The notes below the pieces were generated by a model that worked only from the letters and a program-made list of their open reading frames with translations, did no database searches and was not told the DNA's origin. Of a DNA stretch of 64,000 nt, positions 10,839-22,165 are shown piece by piece. Each line of letters opens with the position of its first letter. Position 1 is the first letter of the stretch. The DNA lies in NCBI GenBank assembly GCA_002900995.3, contig CM035310.1:1399898-1463897 (forward strand). The letters run 5' to 3'. Source of the stretch: Ganoderma boninense. Its lineage: Eukaryota > Basidiomycota > Agaricomycetes > Polyporales > Polyporaceae. Made by a program: the position numbers and the translations under genes.

Positions 10839-13106
10839 ATGAGCGAAAAGGCGGCTAATAATGCGCAGTGCCAGACCCCGATACCGACCCGGAAGCGAGG
10901 ATGGGCCCCGGGATCGGTCACACCGAACCTCTATTCCGCGGCCAAGCGGCGGCGCATGTCCCTCGCGGACGAGGACAGCGCCGACTTCGAGGGGTTCGCG
11001 AGCGACTTTGGGTCGTCGAGCAAGGTCGATGTGGTACGTTTATGCGCTGCTCGTTCTTTTTTTGCCATTGTTGCCTGGTTCCTGGCCGGTGCTTCGTTGG
11101 GCCTGGGTGGGTGGTTTCCAGTTGGCTGCGGGGGGCTGCGGGTGGTTGGGGACCTTGCCCGTGTCCGGACATGTCTAACCACCTGTAGCGCCCTGCAAGC
11201 GTTGTCAGAGAGAAGAGTCTCACCCTTCTGCGTGTCGTATATGCATCAACGTTCATGAGGTCAAGCACTTCGCGATGTTTTGAATGCTTCTATGCGGTCG
11301 GTTGCTGGCGCATTCGCGAACAATGAGTTTCGTTATCGAGTGTGGGGATCGTCGGATGGGTGGCCCGACATTTCCGGGCCTCGTGCTGGACTTCTGAGAG
11401 GTCTGTTACCGAGATGAAGTCCACCTCTCTCGATGATTTCTATCCACGCCTATGGGGAATATGGACCTTCCAGACGGCCCTAGCCACATATTTGCGATTG
11501 GCTTACCTCGTCTTCTACATTGTAGACGACGGTAGAATGCCATCCTACCCCAGCAGCCCTGCGCGACCTTTATGTCTAGAAGGATGCTTTGTGGCTTATG
11601 GCGACAACTTTGTCGAGATTGTCTGTGAACGAAGCTGCTGAGCTCACACTTTCGTTTCCAGTCCGACAGGTTTATCTCGGCCCGAAAAGAGCGAGCACTA
11701 CCCCTCCAAACAACACCCCGCACTCAGCGAATCGCGAAGTTCTTCGGTCTCGCCGATGACCGCGTCCTTAATTTTACCGATGGGAACTCAGACAAGTCCT
11801 CTAACTCGTACCTCAATCGGCATCGCTTCAACTTCCATCAGCTACTCAGGAAGCCACATGTAGTTCCGCCCACGTCCGCGGAGGCGCACCTAGGATCGAG
11901 GAAGCAGTTCATACTCGCGCTGGACGGCCCGGGCATCCCTTCCGACCTCTTCGCGTATCCCATCTCGTGGTCAGCGCGAAACTCCATCGCCGTAGCATGT
12001 GGGTTGGATGTGTACTACCAGGACCTCGACACGCGGAAAATCTCGCATCTATTCAAGTTGCCCCAGAAACAACGAGGGCGTCTGATCAGCATCGAATGGT
12101 CTCCGACCAAGCCAAACATTATCGCCGCAGGGACAATGAGCGGCGAGATGCAGCTCTGGGACGCGGACCAGACGACGCAGCTCGGCATGTGGCAAGAAGA
12201 AGGCGAAGCAGACGTTGGCGGGCTGAGCTGGTTCGAGAGCACGCTGGCGGTCGGGTTGGGTGACGGAGCGATCTCGTTGCACGATTCACGCTCCCCAACC
12301 GGATCGGGAAGATCGAGACGCACAAGGACAAGGTGCACGGACTCAAGTGGCGGCACGATGGGAACTATCTCGCGAGCGGCGACCAGGCTGGCGTCGTGCA
12401 GATATGGGACGCGCGGGCGAGCAAGTCGCTCACGGTGTCCAATCGCTGGGGCAGCAAGATGAAGCACCACTCCCCGATCAAGGTCGGCCTTGTTCATCGC
12501 TTGTGCGGGGGAACACGCATATACTGACAGATATTTTGACTGTAGGCCCTGGCATGGTGTCCCTGGAAGCCTGACCTGCTCGCAACGGGGACGATGTACC
12601 CCGACGGGAAGGTGCGCATCTGGAACATCAACAACACCAAAGGCACCGCGCCGCCCACGCACATCATCCCGCTCAACACGTCCGTCACGTCCCTCCTCTG
12701 GTCGCCGCACTGCAAGGAGCTCCTCTCGACGCACGGCATGTCGTGGCTGCCCCGCGGCGGCGCGAGCGAGTCGTGCCCGAACCTCCTCGCCGCGTCGTCC
12801 TCCACATCCGAGTCGTCGCTCGTGCCCGGGGCGGGCCGGCGGCGCAACCGCGAGCGCGAGCGGCCCGTGTCGGTGAAGACGCCGCTGACGAACTCGCTCA
12901 CCGTGCACGCGTACCCGAGCCTGCGGCGCGTCGTGAGCGTGCCCGCGCACACGGGCCCCGTCGGGCACAGCTGCCTGAGCCCGGACGGGACGATGGTGTT
13001 CACGATCTGCCCCGCGGAGGAGGCGATGAAGATGTGGCGCGTGTGGGGCGTGCCCGAGAAGGCGGAGCGGCGCGAGAGCGTGTTCGACAAGTGCACGATC
13101 CGGTGA
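10839..13106 (+). CDS. WD40 APC/C activator of the Cdc20/Cdh1/Ama1 family
   Basis: Exon 1 (10839-11033) encodes a basic N-terminus with PTRKRGWAPGSV. From 11662 an open exon carries DRFISARKERALP, a C-box-like DRFIxxR element, then a seven-bladed WD40 domain with YYQDLDTRK, LISIEWSP, GEMQLWD, VHGLKWRHDGNYLASG, VVQIWD, ALAWCPWKPDLLATG and VRIWNI. The protein ends in Ile-Arg, the IR tail that docks these co-activators on the APC/C. They select cyclins and other substrates for ubiquitination in the nucleus; the degenerate C-box suggests an Ama1-like meiotic branch, which is inference. The 11034-11661 gap probably holds a small exon (RPASVVREKSL from about 11189) but I cannot fix its end. An intron at 12483-12545 is clear. 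At 12293-12296 a C run appears one base short, shifting the frame between HDSRS and NRIGKIETHKD. Confidence 0.8.
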
Positions 13107-13834
13107 GGGCGGGCACCTGGGCTGCGGCGAGGTTGGTTATTTGGTTATGGAATGAAGTGCTACGAATAATGCGAAGGGGGTACATATGCATATGTCGACA
13201 TGCGGCGCGTGGGTCTGTGTGTATGTAATGCTGGAAAAGGTTGCGTGCGGGTGGATGGATGTTGTCGCAACGAACTCAGTAGCACGGTCTCAGGCACTCT
13301 GTCATACTATGTTATAACACAAATGTTTTGCTATAGCTCTCTCCCTGCTCTGTAAGTCACCTATCATGCTTGTTGTTCATCGTTGCTGATTTGGTCTTTT
13401 ACAGGTAGAGTACTCGTTATATGTCGTTCGACATGGGATTAAATTGTTTATCTACGTCATCCGGAGCATCATATGCTGGGTCGTGAGGTCTTCGAATATA
13501 GACCATCGAAGCCAGTGTCGGACAACCGGGACATTCCCAATGCATCCTGCCCGAACAATGGCTATGAACAGCGAAGTCGATACCGGGGCCACCAAACCCC
13601 TAATTTCCATTTCCCCACTCTTCTTTCCAATGAACGGTACCTACGTTCTTCGATCCCAGCCCTACTAATTGTTACGCATACACCATTCGTCATTCGATGT
13701 CACCCCAGCTGCCACAGGTGGTCCGTCGACGCGTCCGCACTCGATCTGAAGCTCGTTGGGGGGCGGCCTGGTCTATAAAACGTCACACAACGCACGAACC
13801 CCAGCCCGTCGTCCTCTCTCTTCTCAAGGCCGCC
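13107..13834. other. intergenic and promoter of the peroxidase gene
   Basis: No gene supported; it ends in the TATA-box promoter of the gene starting at 13835. Confidence 0.4.
13774..13780 (+). promoter_or_regulatory. TATA box
   Basis: TATAAAA lies 55 bp before the ATG at 13835, in a good position for the heme-thiolate peroxidase gene. Confidence 0.6.
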
Positions 13835-14798
13835 ATGTCGCCTCAGGATGCCTCGCACCCCTACGTACCCCCAGGGCCCACCGACAGCCGCGCTCCCTGC
13901 CCGGGGCTGAACACCCTCGCGAACCACGGCTACCTGTGAGTCCAGTCCCAGTCCCCCTCGCCACCACCACCCCACCCCGTCCTCGTCCGCGCGTCGCTCA
14001 CGCACGTTTCTGGGACCCCGCAGACCACACGACGGGTGCAACATCACGTTCACGCAGCTCGTCTCCGCGCTCCACGCCGTCTACGGCGTCTCGCGCCCGC
14101 TCGCGACGCTCTTCGCCGTGGGCGGCCTGCTCAAGTGCGGGCACTGGCGCGGGCTGCGGCGCGTGCTCGACCTGCACGACCTCGCGCGCCACGGCGTGCT
14201 CGAGCACGACGGCTCGCTCGTCCACGCAGACGCGCCCCCTGGCGCCGTGTATGCGCCCACGGACGTCGACCGCGCCGCGCTCCGCCAGCTGCTCGCGTGC
14301 GCGTCCTCGTCGCAGGGCCGGAATCCGAGTATGAGTGACGGTCTGTCGCTGGGGGACCTGTGCCGGGGGCAGGTGCAGCGGCAGCGCGTGGAGCGGCCGC
14401 TGAAGGGGGCGATGGCGTTCGTGGCGCGGGGCGAGCTGGGGCTCGTTTACGACGTGTTTGGGACCGTCCCTTCGACGGGTTCGGGGTCCGGGCCTGCTTC
14501 CAGAGGTTCTGGGGACGGGTTGCTGGAGAAGGGGTTTGCGCTGGACTTGGTCCGAGCTGAGAGTGGCGTGGAGGAGAATAGTAATACAAATGGTGGCGGC
14601 GGAGGGCGTGTGGTGCCGAAGGTGTTTCTGGAGCAGTGGCTAGGGGAGGAGCGGTTGCCGGATGGATGGGATGGCCCGGCTGGGGGCACGAGCATTGGCA
14701 ACCTGCTTGCTCTCGCGAAGGAGATCAAGACGTTGGAGGACAAGATGAGAGGGGTGGAGGTGTCAGCTGTGGCCGATGAGAAGATCGCTGCCGGTTAA
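13835..14798 (+). CDS. heme-thiolate peroxidase (chloroperoxidase/unspecific peroxygenase family), short type
   Basis: Two exons (13835-13935 and 14024-14798) join as HGYLPHDG. The product starts MSPQDASHPYVPPGPTDSRA and has the PCP motif (APCPGLNTLANHG) whose Cys is the proximal heme ligand, and an EHD motif (LEHDGSLVHAD) typical of the short family members. These enzymes use hydrogen peroxide to oxygenate or halogenate substrates. No N-terminal signal peptide is visible, so this copy may be cytosolic or released unconventionally, unlike well-known secreted ones. About 290 residues, in the normal range for short members. The catalytic Glu normally found further C-terminal may lie in GFALDLVRAESGVEEN, but I cannot assign it. 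A TATA box is 55 bp upstream. Confidence 0.85.
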
Positions 14799-14955
14799 TT
14801 CTGTGCTATTGTGCTGGGAATACTGTACATTGCAGGCAACATCATGACCATGGTCACGGTCATTATATTACAGACATTCCTTCCAGATTCCATCCGCGGA
14901 TCCGAATTCGTTTCATCCTTCAACCTACATCGGAGGTCCTCTTCGTGGCATACCC

Positions 14956-16162
14956 TCAATCGGAGTCCTCCCAGCTGTCAGCATCCTGAACAGCCTTAGC
15001 ATTAGATGCGAGTCTGTCCTGTGAGTGATCGGCTCCTGCCCGTGCAGGGCTTTTAGTGAGCGCGAGGGCGTGCAGTTCTGTGATGTGCTCCTGGTACCAG
15101 CTTTGCGACTGTACCTCCACGGTCTCCAGCCATAGTTGGTACGCCATGCTCACGACCATTTGTTGTTGGCCATGAAGGAACGACATCGCCTCCTCGAAAG
15201 AGAGGAAGTGCGTGTGGTAGTTCACCTCGTCTGCCATGCGGGTGCCGGACTCGACGACCTATCGCGGAGCGCGTTCATACGTCACAGGCCAGACCGAGCA
15301 GTCAGGTGCGGTTTCGTGCTTGACTTGGGAGACAAGGGAGATGGACGCACCGCATCCTCTGGTACTTGGCCAACGTACCAGAACATGAGATATTCAGCCT
15401 TGCCGCCTGGCCGTCTGGTGGTCCTGCGTTTCTCGTACGCTTGCGTGCATATGTAGATGGGCTCGGTGCAAGGGATCAGACGTAAGTGATCAAAGTCGGC
15501 GAGTGTGTTTGGGGGTCCAGGTGCGTTGTGTCTGAGGATGATAGGGAGAAAGCTTGTGCGGAGGCCGGACTGGAGGAACACGGGGGTCAGCTACTTCGGT
15601 GAAGAGTTCACGCACGAAGACGTGACAGGGAAAAGGAGGAGGGTTGCATAAACGTCCACAACCACGTCTGGGCAGCGACGAGGCTGCTTGAACTTGGGGA
15701 CAAGAGGCCCGAGGGGGGAGAAGGAGACGGACCTCTTCGTATGCTTCTCGCAAAGCTGTTTGCTCCAAGGATTCCCCGAACGTCCTTCCTGCCCTTCGGC
15801 AGGAACCAGTAGCAGTACTCTCGTCCAGCATACTCCACCTTCTCTGAGAGAACGACGATCTTCTTGGTCGATGGCTGGATGATGACCATCCCCGCGCCAA
15901 GCATGAAGTCTGACGCAAACCACGCGCTGTCCTCTACAATTGGGGTGGAATGCACCTCCTGGGCTTCTCTAGTGGCGGGCTGTGCTCGACGAGAGTGTGA
16001 GCTGCTTGTGGGGCGTCCATTGGATGCGGATTGACTTCGGTTATGGTGTGAGCCGTTGGTGCTCCGGTTCGACGAAGGACCAAGGGTGGTTGAGCCGGAA
16101 GCAGAGGCATTTTGCCGTGTGCCTCCCCAAACTCGGGATAGGGACCAACGTTTGTTTGACAT
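14956..16162 (-). CDS. Nudix hydrolase domain protein
   Basis: Starts at the minus-strand ATG 16162 with MSNKRWSLSRVWGG and a Ser-rich low-complexity N-terminus. Then come AGMVIIQPSTKKIVVLSE, YWFLPKGRKDV and GESLEQTALREAYEE, which together form the Nudix box G-x5-E-x7-RE-x2-EE that binds metal and cleaves nucleoside-diphosphate-linked substrates. Introns 15570-15732 (joining EE to SGLRTSFLP) and 15259-15350 (joining PEDA to VVESGTR) are supported by phase. The end is FLSFEEAMSFL and a helix. One extra base seems present at about 15774-15781 between KDV and GES, exactly inside the Nudix box; without removing it the catalytic motif is lost. The substrate cannot be told. It is divergent from the carboxylesterase gene. 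Confidence 0.75.
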
Positions 16163-16863
16163 TAGTGGGGAAGAAAGGGTGTGTATGCGAGTGCGGAGGT
16201 TGTGGAGAGAGTGGTAGAGGCATTGGATCGACTGTGTCCGAGTCGCTGCAAGCGTATCCGAAACCTAACCCAGGCTTGTGCTCACAAGCGCCCAAAGGTA
16301 TTATCGCGATTGGCGCTCTCGGCTTCCGGTCTTGGATGAGCTTCCGAGTTACCGGAGCTACTTACCGCAATTTCAAAGCTCGGAACGGTAATGGCAACAA
16401 CTCGGACCAACCACTCATGCTGGCTTACAGACTCTGACCGACGACCTGGTTGTGAATAGGACATGGACCTCCTCCGCCACGCATCTCGGCACTTGAAGCT
16501 TATCCTGGAAGACCCGAGGCCGGAAGTTGAACGTTGAAGACCTCGTAGCCTCTTTGTCGGCGGGCTCTAACTTTCCAATTTGTCAAGCCGTTGAACAGAA
16601 AGCTCGGCAGGAGAACTGACTGGAGCTCTGAATAGCTCACATCTCTACTACTTCAGGATGACACAAGTATGCCGACGCATTCCGCATTTTCTCATCACCC
16701 TCAGCACCGACCGGGGCTGTGGACGCCTAGCATCGGTTCACGACGTCGACGCTGGACACGTCGCCCCAGACTGTTCACGATTCACCTGCTGGCGCCGCTA
16801 TTCCAAGTCCTGTGTATATATATATCCTGCAGCCATGTCCTATAGCGTCCAAACTCCATCATC
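16163..16863. other. intergenic, divergent promoter region
   Basis: Between the Nudix gene (minus) and the carboxylesterase gene (plus). Apart from the TATA-like repeat near its right end, I see no features. Confidence 0.4.
16815..16825 (+). promoter_or_regulatory. TATA-like repeat
   Basis: TATATATATAT about 40 bp before the ATG at 16864, likely the core promoter of the carboxylesterase gene. Confidence 0.5.
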
Positions 16864-19111
16864 ATGACATCCTTCACCACTTCCTCACTCAGTGCTCGCC
16901 TCCTGGCGTGGACAAGCCTGAGCCTGTATCTTGCGCCATTGTCCGCCTTGGGAGCGGTGCCTACCGTCAACTTTGACGGGACGAGCTTGATCATTGGAAA
17001 ATCGCAGCCCTCAGCCAGCAACGTGACCATCGAGTTCTTCGGAGGTCAGCCTTACCAACGATGTATCAGCAGGCTCCCCGGCACAAGCACTGACATATTT
17101 TGTACCCGTGTTGCTGCACCGCAGGAATACCGTTTGCGAAACCTCCTCTCGGAGAACTACGCTTCGCGCCACCTGTGCTGACGGACACTTTAGCTGCACC
17201 TACAATTAATGCCACCGCGTTCGGCCTGTCTTGCGTGCAGATTGGGGTATGTGGTGTAAATTTTGGGTCAATGCAGACACGAGACACTAAACATGTGTTG
17301 CCAGCTTGACAGTGTGTCAGAGGACTGTCTCACACTCAATATTTTCCGGCCGTCCGCATCCGTGCTCTCCAATCAAACCCTCGTGCCCGTGATGGTGTGG
17401 TTTTACGGCGGTGGTTTTCGAAAGGGCTCCTCTTCGAGCTTCGACGCGAGCGAAATCATCGCACAAAGCGTTCTAAGGGTGAGCCTTGGCGTGCAACTGG
17501 AAGCGATGCGACTCCTTCACTCAGCCATGGCATAGGGAACACCTGTCATCTACGTCAGTTTCAATTACCGCGTCGGACCATTTGGATATCCACAAGGAAC
17601 AGAGGCCGGGCAGCTTGATGCCGTGAACCTCGGGCCGAAAGACCAGCTTGCCGCGATCTCGTGGGTGCACAAGCACATCAGTGCGTTTGGTGGTGATCCT
17701 ACCAAGGTATGTCGCCACATCTCAGGATCGGAACACCTTCCACACTTCGGTACTGAGTTCCACACAGATCACGCTATTCGGCCAGAGTGCAGGGTCTGTA
17801 TCCATCGCCGAGTTGTTCCTTAACTCTGGACTGGAGAACTATGGTGTTAAGGCGCGGTGAGTGCGACATTTTCTTCGACTTGTGGTGCCTCTCTGAGCCT
17901 CAAAATGGCAGATCTTTGAGTCGGGTGCTCCTGAGACCACGCCCTTGTTCAACGCTTCTCGGCGTGATCTCCAATGGAACGCGTTCGCCACGAACGTGAC
18001 AGGGTGCGAGAACGTCGCGCAAGGCTCGACGTTCCCCTGTCTGCGCAACGCCACGACGTCCGCACTCATCTCGTCCTGGGAGGCCGCAACGACGACCTTC
18101 TCCAGCGACTTCGTCCTCTTCAGCCCCGTCCTCGATGGGCCCTCGGGCGTGCTCCCGGACCTTCCCTCTAGACTCCTCGCCGAGGGCCGCTTCTCCAAGA
18201 TCCCGTTTATCACTGGGGCTGTGCTCGACGAGGGCACGTACTTCGTGCCGCAGCCGCTCCCGTCTCCCTTTGACCCGGCCTCCTTCCTCCTCGCCGCCGC
18301 CACTCCGTCACCCCATGAATCCAGTCCTCAGCTAGAGCAGGATGTCGACACTCTGCTGAGTCTGTACCCGGACGACGACCCGGCGGCGGGCTCGCCATTC
18401 GGAACGGGGAACGAGACCTTCGGGCTGGGGACCGAGTACAAGCGCATGGCCGCGGTGTTGGGCGACCTTATGACCCAGGCGCCGAAGAGGGCGTGGATAC
18501 AGGCGGCGGCGAAGGCCGGCGTGACTACGTATGGGTATGTGTTCGCGGACCAGACTGCGGCTGAGGCGAAGCCCTCCTTAGGAGGTACGTCAGCATGCTA
18601 TCGGAAACCATAATCGTGTTTGTGGTCCGGTGGGGCTCACCTGACGTTCCCTTCCTTCACCCCAGTGTACCATGGAACTGAGATTCCATGGGTGTACGGC
18701 TTGCCGTCTGTGGCGGAAGCTAGTGAGGAGAGCGGACTGGTCTCGCGTGCAATGGTGGATTACTGGCTGTCGTTCGCGGTGAGCGGCACGCCGAACGACG
18801 GGATGGGCGTTGACAGTGCGCGATTTCTTCTGTGCCCATCTCACCAGAACTCTGCTAACTGGAACTTGCGCATGCCGTCAGGAACCCTCTGGCCCCAATA
18901 CGGACTCGACAACCAGGTGTGTTTGATCGTCTGCAAGATGATGGCGGGCCGATTGCTGATGTTACGCCGCATCTCCTAGGTCCTGATACAGTTCGACACC
19001 ACGAACCTGACCTCTGGCTCGTCCGACGCGACCTTTGCCGTCATTCCCGACGATTATCGTGCCGAGCAGATTGCTTTCATCAACTCTATCGCGGCCGATC
19101 TCAACGAATAG
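16864..19111 (+). CDS. secreted type-B carboxylesterase/lipase
   Basis: Nine exons can be joined; introns are 17045-17124, 17247-17304, 17479-17535, 17707-17767, 17857-17911, 18585-18665, 18818-18881 and 18917-18979. A signal peptide (LLAWTSLSLYLAPLSALGA) opens the protein. Alpha/beta-hydrolase hallmarks follow: GIPFAKPPLGELRFAPP, EDCLTLNIFRP (type-B signature 2), WFYGGGF oxyanion loop, FGQSAGSVSIAE with the nucleophilic Ser, a Glu in VLDEGTYF and a His in VYHGTEIPWVYG. It likely hydrolyses extracellular esters, lipids or plant aryl esters. The exon 5/exon 6 junction is one base out: KAR then IFESGAPE needs one more base next to the gcgcggtgag donor at about 17852-17858. Otherwise complete. 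Confidence 0.85.
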
Positions 19112-19356
19112 TTAGGTCCGTCGCCACTGGGCATGAATTACTACTATAGATTGTTTTCTAGCTTAATCGATGCGTTTGTCGTACACCAAACATCCGCAAT
19201 TTCGGTGGTTAGCCTAGACATGAGCGATGCAGGTATTCTGCAGAGGATCTGTCCGTGAAGTTTATTGTCACTACGCTAATGACCGCCTGGTCACGGCTTA
19301 CAGCGGTACGTGCGGGAATGAATCAAGGCGTAAAACGCACCAAGCACCAGCAATGG
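19112..19356. other. intergenic
   Basis: 3' flank of the carboxylesterase gene up to the start of the inverted duplicated segment. Nothing recognised. Confidence 0.35.
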
Positions 19357-19700
19357 CTCTAAAACAGCATGTAACTCGCATGCCCTGAGAGCCGTGATAA
19401 TTAACCACAGATCGAGACAAACATCTCACACTCAGCTCCCTTTCTCTAGGCAATGCGAGCGCAGTCACGTTTACAAAACTGATACTGGTTGCTCGTAAGT
19501 TGAATTACAAGTCAAGAACTCAGCGGGCACAAATCTAGTCCTGATTGCATTCCAGACGGTGTGGCCAGGAATGCCGCCTTCCACCTCCTTCTGACGCCCT
19601 GGCTCTCCTCCTAGCGGCGTCGAAGACGACTATCAGGGTCCCTAAGCCCCGCATGCGTTCGTCAGTAGGTGGGCCACGCACAAGTACCAATTGGAACTAC

Positions 19701-19952
19701 CTAGGGGTAGCAAGCCTGGTACGGGAGGCCGGCAGCGATGCAGCAGTCGGTAAACAGGCTCTGGCGATCCTCGACGTCGCAGGACAGGCGCGAGGCGTCC
19801 CAGACGCCGCCCGTCTGCGAGCAGCAACTCTGGGAGGTGTTGAGGTCCACCGAACCGGCGTCGTAGTTGCAGGTGCAGTGTTGGGCGAGTGCGCCCTGCG
19901 CTGCAACCGCGAGGACGAGCGCGGCACGGACGAGTGTGGAGAGATTGGCCAT
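19701..19952 (-). CDS. small cysteine-rich secreted protein, copy A
   Basis: An 83-residue single-exon protein. The signal peptide is MANLSTLVRAALVLAVAAQG, likely cut after GALA. The mature 60 residues hold eight cysteines: HCTCNY, SCCSQTGGVW, LSCDV, DCCIAAG and the last QACY. A TATA box sits about 130 bp upstream. The pattern fits small secreted proteins of basidiomycetes, with four disulfides likely; no function is established for it here. The upstream ATG within the leader (about 20070) is in another frame, so it would be an uORF. It is 12 residues different from copy B by my count. Confidence 0.75.
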   Translation of the reverse strand: MANLSTLVRAALVLAVAAQGALAQHCTCNYDAGSVDLNTSQSCCSQTGGVWDASRLSCDVEDRQSLFTDCCIAAGLPYQACYP

Positions 19953-20081
19953 GTCTTCGAGGTCTAGCTGGCTGTCTGATATGATCGGTGAGTGGACATA
20001 GTAGAGTGTGAGTGACTGGCTGGACTGACTCGGAGAGGTGAGTGTAGGTTGGAGGATGGTGAACGGCCATCGCGACTCGGG

Positions 20082-20090
20082 CTTTTATAG
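20082..20090 (-). promoter_or_regulatory. TATA box of secreted-protein copy A
   Basis: TATAAAAG on the minus strand, about 130 bp upstream of the start codon of the cysteine-rich protein. The copy B position has a weaker GATAAAAG. Confidence 0.5.
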
Positions 20091-20905
20091 ATTGCTATCG
20101 GCGTTTCGCCTGCGTAAAATCTCTCTCACAGGTACATGCAACGGCGGGTGCCAAGGTGGGCGAGCGAGCAGCGGAGCTCGTCGGGCGCGATAGGTTGACA
20201 TCGGTGACCCAAACATGCGAACCGCTACGTACCTCTTTGGTGGAAAGGACGTCTCCACTTGCTTACTGCAGGTAAAACGAGGGGATGAGGACCGGACTGT
20301 GCTGGCATACTTACGGAACGTCTGCAGCAGGTGCTGCTCAACAGCGGAGACGATGATCCAAGGGAGTGTCTTGCAAAGTTGCAAAGCATGCTTGGCAGGG
20401 AAGAAGGCGGGCTGGATTTTCCCTGTGCAGCAAGCATTGCCTAGTGATCGATTGCTTCGTTTCTTGGGGCGCCGGTGTGGTTGAGGGTCCAGTGTGGTAG
20501 CTGAGCAGCCGACTTACAGGTTTGCAAACTGATGGCCCAGTAAGCCATGCATCCTAATGTCGCCGACCTCCCATGGCCCCGCCCTACAGTTTGTAGACCT
20601 AGTTGTAGTACATACTGTAGCTGGGCGCCATGCCGACATGATGAGAGGTCCATTGAATTCGAAGTATCCGACTGTCAGATAGGACTCCCATCAACGTTGT
20701 CGGCGCGTCGGCGTCTCGAATGGATCATCGGCATATGAGAGCTTAACGTTAACAGTACGCAACTCATGAGCACCGCGGACCTGGATGCGGGGAGGAGAGG
20801 TAGCAAATCGACATTCTTTCGACCCGATGGCAATTATTTTGGAGATTACTTTGACCGATTGCAGTTACTAGCGTTAGTTGTGATTTCCTCTCGCTACACT
20901 GGGCC

Positions 20906-22165
20906 TCGGACGCACCAAGCTCGCCAGAGTTTTGCACGACCTCGGATAGATGGTCACAACTTTACCGCGGCGCTGCCAGTGGTCACTAGAGTCTGCATAC
21001 TTATTCTATCCATGCCATACGTTTGCAATGGGAGATTGTTCTAGACATTTATTCCCCGCGATTCTCAAGTCAGGTTCGTTCTAAGTCCTCCGGGCCAGCA
21101 CTTTGACTCCCAATTGCAGCTACACTGAGCGCCTACACGGGCCGCGACGGGCGACTACGTGGCGAGTCTCCGGCAAATCCCGGCCCGAACTCAGAATGCA
21201 GTTTGCAGTCCCGCCGGCGAGTCGCCCAAGCTCTCAAGCTCGTACCATCATCGCTACCTAGTACCTGCTGTCCAAATTGAATTCTATCTTGAGATTTTTC
21301 ACCCACTAGTACGTACGCTACTCTCCCGTTGTTCATGAGGCATGGTTGTTAGTGTCGATACGTCTGTGATGGCCTCGCCGCCCCGCCTGCAATTGTGTCA
21401 ACTTGGTGGTGGATCCGGCGGCCGTGGACACGCTCAAGCTACCATCCTTGAGATGAGCGTCTTCTCTGGCCCTTGCCGTTTGTGAAAGATGGCATTTCGT
21501 GATACAATTTTCTCATACAGTTGCTGCATTCGTAAGGACGAGTGACTTCGGTGAGCGGTACGTACAGCGCAAGGTTATGCATCGCATAGTAGCAACACCT
21601 CTCTCACACGGGCAGGCTTTCTGGATGGATGCGGTGGCGTAGACAAGCCGCCTCCATCAGGGATTCGACTACCGGCCGGTACTTTCTGCGCCACTCGCAA
21701 CATAACATCGCACCGTCTTGCTCCTCGCTTTCGAATGCAGGGCATTCATCTCGCTTCTCCAGACAAAGCTCCTCCACATATCAAATCTAAATTAGCTCTG
21801 ACTAGCATTCGGGATCCTCAGGATGCCTTCCGCGATGAGGTATGTGGTATCGTGACTGGCACAACCTGAGCCTGAGTCACCTCGCTCACGATGTCAATGT
21901 TTCGTTGACAGATGTGCTAGTTTTGACAATGTGTCAGACCGCTATGTCTCTGGCTGTGCCGAGTTTGAGCCCCAAGTGCGCCCCTAACAGATCTAGAGGA
22001 ACAACAGGCATGGGCGTATTGCGCACAACGGATATAGCCTTGGGCTCCTGCGCCCACATAAACGCTCGGAAGCGCCATGGTATATTATGTTGTTGGGTCC
22101 CGGAATGTGAGAGGTAGACTCTTCTACTGCCTTTTAGTGAACTCCCACCCCCACTCTCATTTATC
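20906..22165. other. intergenic
   Basis: Left part of the spacer between the inverted arms. No exon, RNA gene or transposon motif recognised. Confidence 0.4.

Larger units (their letters stand above)
19357..20905 (-). repeat. inverted segmental duplication, arm A
   Basis: Read on the minus strand, this segment matches the plus strand at about 31095-32663 over its whole length, with substitutions and small indels. Anchor matches include a stretch near 20700-20735 (cggcatatgaga) and one near 19490-19640 around the secreted-protein 3' flank. It contains the gene at 19701-19952, its promoter and long non-coding flanks. No transposase or terminal repeats are seen, so I read it as a segmental duplication. 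The ends are by eye and may be off by tens of bases. Confidence 0.75.

Noticed and set aside
12015..12968. 317-codon minus-strand frame
   Set aside because: Antisense of the WD40 gene; Arg/Ala-rich composition caused by GC-rich codons, no motif.
13756..14589. Overlapping frames on both strands over the peroxidase gene
   Set aside because: Shadows of the peroxidase exons with very biased composition.
15570..15732. Second frame break in the Nudix gene after REAYEE
   Set aside because: A phase-correct 163 bp intron (donor gtccgt, acceptor ctccag) joins EE to SGLRTSFLP, so no break is needed.
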